This document shows, piece by piece, positions 24,004 through 27,351 of a stretch of 27,351 nucleotides of DNA (position 1 is its first letter; the number at the start of each line of letters is the position of its first letter). Under the pieces are notes generated by a model that saw only the letters and a program-made list of their open reading frames with translations, was not told where the DNA came from and did no database searches. Origin of the DNA: an uncultured Erysipelotrichaceae bacterium (GTDB lineage: Bacteria > Bacillota_I > Bacilli_A > RF39 > UBA660); the NCBI GenBank assembly GCA_902803795.1, contig CADCRC010000111.1, positions 1-27,351 on the forward strand. The letters are read 5' to 3'. Made by a program: the position numbers and the translations under genes.

Positions 24004-24022
24004 TAAGCATTGTTTATGCTTA
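24004..24022 (+). repeat. Perfect inverted repeat in the HU leader
   Basis: TAAGCAT, five bases, ATGCTTA. The arms are perfect and lie between the -10 and the AGGAGGT (24026-24032). It is not followed by a T-tract, so it is not a terminator. In RNA it makes a 7-pair stem near the 5' end just before the ribosome site; in DNA it could be an operator. Confidence 0.75.
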
Positions 24023-24040
24023 AATAGGAGGTAATAGAAA

Positions 24041-24313
24041 ATGAAAAAATCAGAGTTAATTGAAGCTGTTGCTGAAGCAACTGGATTAACTAAAGCAGAT
24101 GCTACTCGTGCATTTGATGCTACTTTTGAAGTAATTAAAGAAGGATTAAAGAAAGGTGAAAGAGTTCCTGTTGCAGGATTTGGTACTTTCAATGTTTCTA
24201 AGAGAGCTGCACGTACTGCTCGTAATCCTAGAACTGGTGAAGAAGTTAAGGTTGCTGCTAGAAAAGCAGTTACATTCAAAGCTGGAAATGCTTTAAAAGA
24301 AGCTGTTAACTAA
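24041..24313 (+). CDS. hup: HU-family DNA-binding protein
   Basis: 90 residues, full length. MKKSELIEAVAEATGLTKADA start, the GFGTFNV beta turn and the DNA-bending arm RNPRTGEEVKVAARKAVTFKAG with the Pro that intercalates. HU compacts the nucleoid as a dimer. AGGAGGT (24026-24032) is the strongest ribosome site in the window, and codon choice is less AT-biased than the neighbours (more GCT, CGT, GAA), as expected for an abundant protein. A terminator follows. Confidence 0.97.
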   Translation: MKKSELIEAVAEATGLTKADATRAFDATFEVIKEGLKKGERVPVAGFGTFNVSKRAARTARNPRTGEEVKVAARKAVTFKAGNALKEAVN

Positions 24314-24324
24314 TATTATGAAAG

Positions 24325-24347
24325 AGTGTACTTAGTTACACTTTTTT
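24325..24347 (+). terminator. Terminator or attenuator after HU
   Basis: AGTGTA (24325-24330), six-base loop, TACACT (24337-24342), then TTTTT. No new promoter is seen before the next gene 16 bases on, so some read-through is likely and the hairpin may set a high HU to low membrane-protein ratio. Confidence 0.75.
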
Positions 24348-24362
24348 AATTAAGGAGATTTT

Positions 24363-25973
24363 ATGAAAAAAATAATTATTGTTTTTATTGAGATTTTATT
24401 TATACTTTTATATTATTATATGTTTTTACCACCAATTAATTTTCATTCTTTTGGATTTTGGTTCTTTATGTTTATTAGTATATTACTTTTATTTGTTATG
24501 AGTTTAATTTATTCTTCTATATCTGGAGTTAGGGTATTATTTAGAAATGATAGAAAAGTTGATTTTGAATTAACTAAAATATCTATGTTACTTGGTGGCT
24601 TTTGTGGTGCTTTGTTTATATTATTATTGATTGTTAATTTCTTTTCTAGTCCAGTATTTAATGCTAAAAGTTATTCTAAAAGAATTAGTGTTGATGAGAA
24701 TGGTAATTTTGACAAAGATTTTGATGAAGCTGATTTCAATGCTATCCCATTAATTGATAGATTATCATCTGAAAAGTTAGGTGATAGGGTTATGGGTAAG
24801 ATGAAAGATTTGGTTTCTCAGTTTTATGTTTCAAATCAATATACTCAAATTAATTATAATGATTCTATTGTCAGAGTTACTCCATTAGAATATGCTGGTT
24901 TTATTAAATGGATTTCTAATTCTAAACGTGGTATTCCATCATATATTATTGTAAATTCTGTTACTGGTAAATCTGAAATGGTTAATTTGGATAAAGGCAT
25001 GAAATATATGCCTAGTAGTTTTTTTAATAAAAATTTAATGAGGAAACTAAGATTTTCTTATCCTACTGAATGTTTTGGAGATTCTAAGTTTGAAATTGAT
25101 AATGATGGTAATCCGTATTGGATTACTCCAACATATACATATACTGCGATAGAATTAAAGAAAAAAGTTACTGGTGTAGTAATACTTGATCCTATAACTG
25201 GTAAATCTAAAAAATATAAGATTAAAGATATTCCTACTTGGGTTGATAATGCATATTCTGCTGATTTATTAATAGAACAAATAGATGATTGGGGTACTTA
25301 TAAAGATGGATTTTTAAATTCTATATTTGGACAAAAAGGTGTTGTTAATACAACAAGTGGTTATAATTATTTGGCTATGAATGATGATGTTTATATGTAT
25401 ACTGGATTAACTTCTGTTTTAAGTGATGAATCTAATTTAGGATTTGTTTTATCTAATCTTAGAACTGGTTATACTACATTTTATTCTGTGCCTGGAGCTG
25501 AAGAGTATTCTGCTATGGATTCTGCACAGGGTCAGGTACAACAAATGAAATATGTATCAACATTTCCATTACTTATTAAATTAAATGGACAACCTACATA
25601 TTTAGTTAGTCTAAAAGATAATGCTGGACTTGTTAAAATGTATGGATTTATTGATGTAGAAGATTATCAGAAAGTTGTTGTTACTAATGCTTCTTTGGGA
25701 ATAAAAAAAGCTGCTCAAAACTATCTTGATTCATATGGAGATGAGGATGTTACTAGTACTATGATAGATAAAGATATAATTGTTAAAACAATTACTCCTG
25801 TTAGTATTGATGGAACAACGTATTATTATATTTTAGATAGTGATAATAATAAATATAAAGTTTCTATTAAAGTTTATGATAATTTACCATTTATTAAAGA
25901 AAATGATGTATTAAAAATAACTTATAAAGATAAAGATGAAGAAATAAAGATTATTAATAAAATAATTAATTGA
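24363..25973 (+). CDS. Large unrecognised membrane protein
   Basis: 536 residues. Three hydrophobic helices lie in the first 95 residues (about 3-20, 30-50 and 72-92), then an extracytoplasmic part of about 440 residues. This contains VNSVTGKSEMV and ILDPITGKSKKY, two similar segments that point to a repeated fold of PepSY-like shape, then a well-conserved-looking stretch (SGYNYLAMNDDVYMYTGLTS to AGAEEYSAMDSAQGQVQ). The end (IIVKTITPVSIDGTTYYYIL) could be an OB-like barrel. I have seen similar proteins in Clostridia and Bacilli but know no proven function. AAGGAG serves the ATG. It lies behind HU with a hairpin between, so it is probably read from the HU promoter. Confidence 0.85.
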   Translation: MKKIIIVFIEILFILLYYYMFLPPINFHSFGFWFFMFISILLLFVMSLIYSSISGVRVLFRNDRKVDFELTKISMLLGGFCGALFILLLIVNFFSSPVFNAKSYSKRISVDENGNFDKDFDEADFNAIPLIDRLSSEKLGDRVMGKMKDLVSQFYVSNQYTQINYNDSIVRVTPLEYAGFIKWISNSKRGIPSYIIVNSVTGKSEMVNLDKGMKYMPSSFFNKNLMRKLRFSYPTECFGDSKFEIDNDGNPYWITPTYTYTAIELKKKVTGVVILDPITGKSKKYKIKDIPTWVDNAYSADLLIEQIDDWGTYKDGFLNSIFGQKGVVNTTSGYNYLAMNDDVYMYTGLTSVLSDESNLGFVLSNLRTGYTTFYSVPGAEEYSAMDSAQGQVQQMKYVSTFPLLIKLNGQPTYLVSLKDNAGLVKMYGFIDVEDYQKVVVTNASLGIKKAAQNYLDSYGDEDVTSTMIDKDIIVKTITPVSIDGTTYYYILDSDNNKYKVSIKVYDNLPFIKENDVLKITYKDKDEEIKIINKIIN

Positions 25974-25976
25974 ATT

Positions 25977-26004
25977 AGTATATTTTTAAATATACTTTTT
26001 CTTT
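25977..26004 (+). terminator. Terminator after the 24363 gene
   Basis: AGTATATTT (25977-25985), two bases, AAATATACT (25988-25996), then TTTTCTTTT. The palindrome is AT-rich but long and starts three bases after the stop. Confidence 0.7.
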
Positions 26005-26026
26005 TGAAAAATTTTGTGATATTTGG

Positions 26027-26055
26027 TTGAAATAAATGTAAAAATTTTATATACT
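26027..26055 (+). promoter_or_regulatory. Promoter of the MBL hydrolase and M15 peptidase genes
   Basis: TTGAAA (26027-26032), 17 bases, TATACT (26050-26055). AGGAG before the ATG at 26082 completes a clear initiation region. Confidence 0.75.
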
Positions 26056-26081
26056 TTTATTAATGATATTAGGAGTGAATT

Positions 26082-26699
26082 ATGAAAAATAATATTGATA
26101 TTAGTGTTAATACTCAAAGTAGTATTAAAATTAGTATAAATGGTATCGTAATATATTTTGATCCTTATAAGATAGATGATGTTAGGAAAGATGCTGATTA
26201 TATTTTTATAACTCATCCTCATTATGATCATTTTGATATTAATTCAATTAATAATGTTATTAAAGATAGTAGTATAATTATTGGACCTAGTTGTATTAAT
26301 GATATTGATATTGATTATAAGGTTAAACCATTAGATAAATTTAGTATTTCTAATATTAGTGTTAGTTGTAGATATGCTTATAATATAAATAAAGAATATC
26401 ATAAAAAAGAATATAATTGGGTTGGTTATATTATAGAGGTTTTTGGTGTTAGTTTTTATATTGTTGGAGATAGTGATGTATTAGAAGAAAATTGTGATAT
26501 TGATGTAGATTATTGTTTTATACCTATTGGTGGAGTATATACAATGGATTATATAGAAGCTAGTAATTATATTAATAATATTCGTCCAAATTATGTTATT
26601 CCTACACATTATGGTAGTATTGTTGGTGATAAGAATTTAGGAATACTATTTAAAGATAGATTAGATGATAATATTGATTGTTTAATTAATATTTATTAG
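26082..26699 (+). CDS. MBL-fold metal-dependent hydrolase
   Basis: 205 residues of the UPF0173/lactamase_B_3 type. THPHYDHFD holds the HxHxDH metal motif, VGDSD supplies the bridging Asp, and IPTHYGS the late His. The start (SIKISINGIVIYFDPY) and GGVYTMDYIEASNYI are typical for this subfamily. Substrates are mostly unknown; relatives include acyl-homoserine lactone-like and UlaG-type hydrolases. The next gene follows after seven bases and codes for an M15 peptidase, so the two share a transcript. Confidence 0.9.
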   Translation: MKNNIDISVNTQSSIKISINGIVIYFDPYKIDDVRKDADYIFITHPHYDHFDINSINNVIKDSSIIIGPSCINDIDIDYKVKPLDKFSISNISVSCRYAYNINKEYHKKEYNWVGYIIEVFGVSFYIVGDSDVLEENCDIDVDYCFIPIGGVYTMDYIEASNYINNIRPNYVIPTHYGSIVGDKNLGILFKDRLDDNIDCLINIY

Positions 26700-26706
26700 G
26701 AGGACT

Positions 26707-27351
26707 ATGAGTGTTAAAAAGAAATTGAAGTTAAAAAGACCAATTATTATATTTTTTGAAATTATTATTGCTATATTGATGATATTAGGTGTCTTTTTTG
26801 TATATTATCAAATACAGATTAATAATATAGTTAAGATTGGTTATTCTAAGGATGCTAGTATAAAGATTTATGAGTTAAAGCAAACTAAATTTGTTGAGGG
26901 TATAGGTTATAATAAAACTGTTGAAAAAGCTTTTATTAGTAAAGATTTTAAGGAGAAAAATTTAAAATATTATTCTAATATAGATTATCATGAACAAGAT
27001 CATTTGATTAGTAATATAAATACTCTTGTAAAAAAAGGATATTCTATTAAAGAAATTAATTTGATATTTGATCATGGAAGTGATGAAGATGTTAGTTATT
27101 TTACTGGACTTGATAAACAAAGATATGTTGAAGATTTTTTGAGATTTGATTTTTCATATTTGAATAGATTTGAGAGATATGTTAAATATTCAATGGAATC
27201 TGGCGAAAAAGATGAGGATTGTGTTGTATATATTAATTTAGATTTAGATAAAGAAGTTTATGCAGAACCTAATATAGTTAGTAAATTTGACTATAATATA
27301 CTTGTTAATAAACATTATAAATTATCTGATGATTTTAAAGTTGATAATTTA
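26707..27351 (+). CDS. VanY-type D,D-carboxypeptidase (M15), 3' end outside window
   Basis: 215 codons are visible and the frame is open to the last base. An N-terminal basic stretch (KKKLKLKRP) and a hydrophobic helix (about 13-34) anchor it. The region around 90-150 has the repeated KKGYSIKEINLIF-type helices often seen before the catalytic domain. The last part (VYINLDLDKEVYAEPNIVSK, then NILVNKHYKLSDDFKVDNL) matches the start of M15 VanY/DacB-type catalytic domains, where a V-N-K-x-Y-x-L segment leads into the zinc site. The zinc residues (HxxxxxxD and ExxH) would lie beyond the window. It should trim D-Ala from peptidoglycan stems. AGGAGGA just before the ATG supports the start. Confidence 0.85.
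   Translation, partial: MSVKKKLKLKRPIIIFFEIIIAILMILGVFFVYYQIQINNIVKIGYSKDASIKIYELKQTKFVEGIGYNKTVEKAFISKDFKEKNLKYYSNIDYHEQDHLISNINTLVKKGYSIKEINLIFDHGSDEDVSYFTGLDKQRYVEDFLRFDFSYLNRFERYVKYSMESGEKDEDCVVYINLDLDKEVYAEPNIVSKFDYNILVNKHYKLSDDFKVDNL

Overview
The window is a very AT-rich, densely packed bacterial segment with 32 protein-coding genes; all but two (a ferredoxin gene, and der with a small gene behind it) lie on the + strand. The first gene has lost its start and the last its end to the window edges. I see no rRNA, tRNA, insertion sequence, prophage or CRISPR array. Gene content suggests a low-GC Firmicute of the Bacilli side, probably an uncultured gut lineage near the Mollicutes (RF39-like; this is inference). 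Support: a CIRCE/HrcA site, SufU-type SUF genes, YsxC, PrsW, NrnA and GdpP-like proteins, and HU. TGA is a normal stop (for example the ends at 5725, 10878, 19509 and 25973) and Trp is TGG, so this is not the Mycoplasma code. A peptidoglycan-type deacetylase and an M15 carboxypeptidase point to a walled cell.

Layout. 1-447: end of a flavodoxin-like gene. 488-2700: CIRCE-controlled clpB without its N-domain, closed by a bidirectional terminator shared with a convergent ferredoxin gene. 3022-4769: two unrecognised membrane-anchored proteins, then a spacer of about 300 bases with nothing recognisable. 5087-7970: YgjP-like metallopeptidase, TrmH-family methyltransferase, rimM, trmD and a small basic protein, a translation and RNA-modification cluster with overlapping or touching genes. 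8039-9121: stand-alone GdpP-like DHH phosphodiesterase. 9191-10051: PrsW-like membrane protease with a zinc ribbon.

10144-15755: SUF iron-sulfur cluster locus, sufC-sufD-sufS, then sufU and sufB. A secreted Ig-like plus NodB deacetylase gene sits between sufU and sufB, and SufD is only about half normal length. 15855-17259: two unrecognised soluble proteins that may share a short homologous segment. 17356-20788: ackA, nrnA, ysxC and a membrane-anchored coiled protein, probably one transcript. 20809-22366 (minus): der and a small SHOCT-like protein. 22533-23959: two unrecognised membrane proteins. 24041-25973: HU and a large conserved-looking membrane protein. 26082-27351: an MBL-fold hydrolase and the start of a VanY-type (M15) carboxypeptidase.

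Regulation visible in the DNA: many promoters are extended -10 type (TG-N-TA-N-AAT) with weak -35 boxes. Shine-Dalgarno sites are often GGTGA or GAGGTG, and these correct several starts (5087, 6452, 8039, 9191, 17356 on +; 2914 and 22366 on -). Factor-independent terminators close most transcripts. I did not find a clearly new multi-gene defence or mobile system. The most unusual content is the remodelled SUF locus, the 15855/16489 pair, and the unknown membrane proteins around der and HU.
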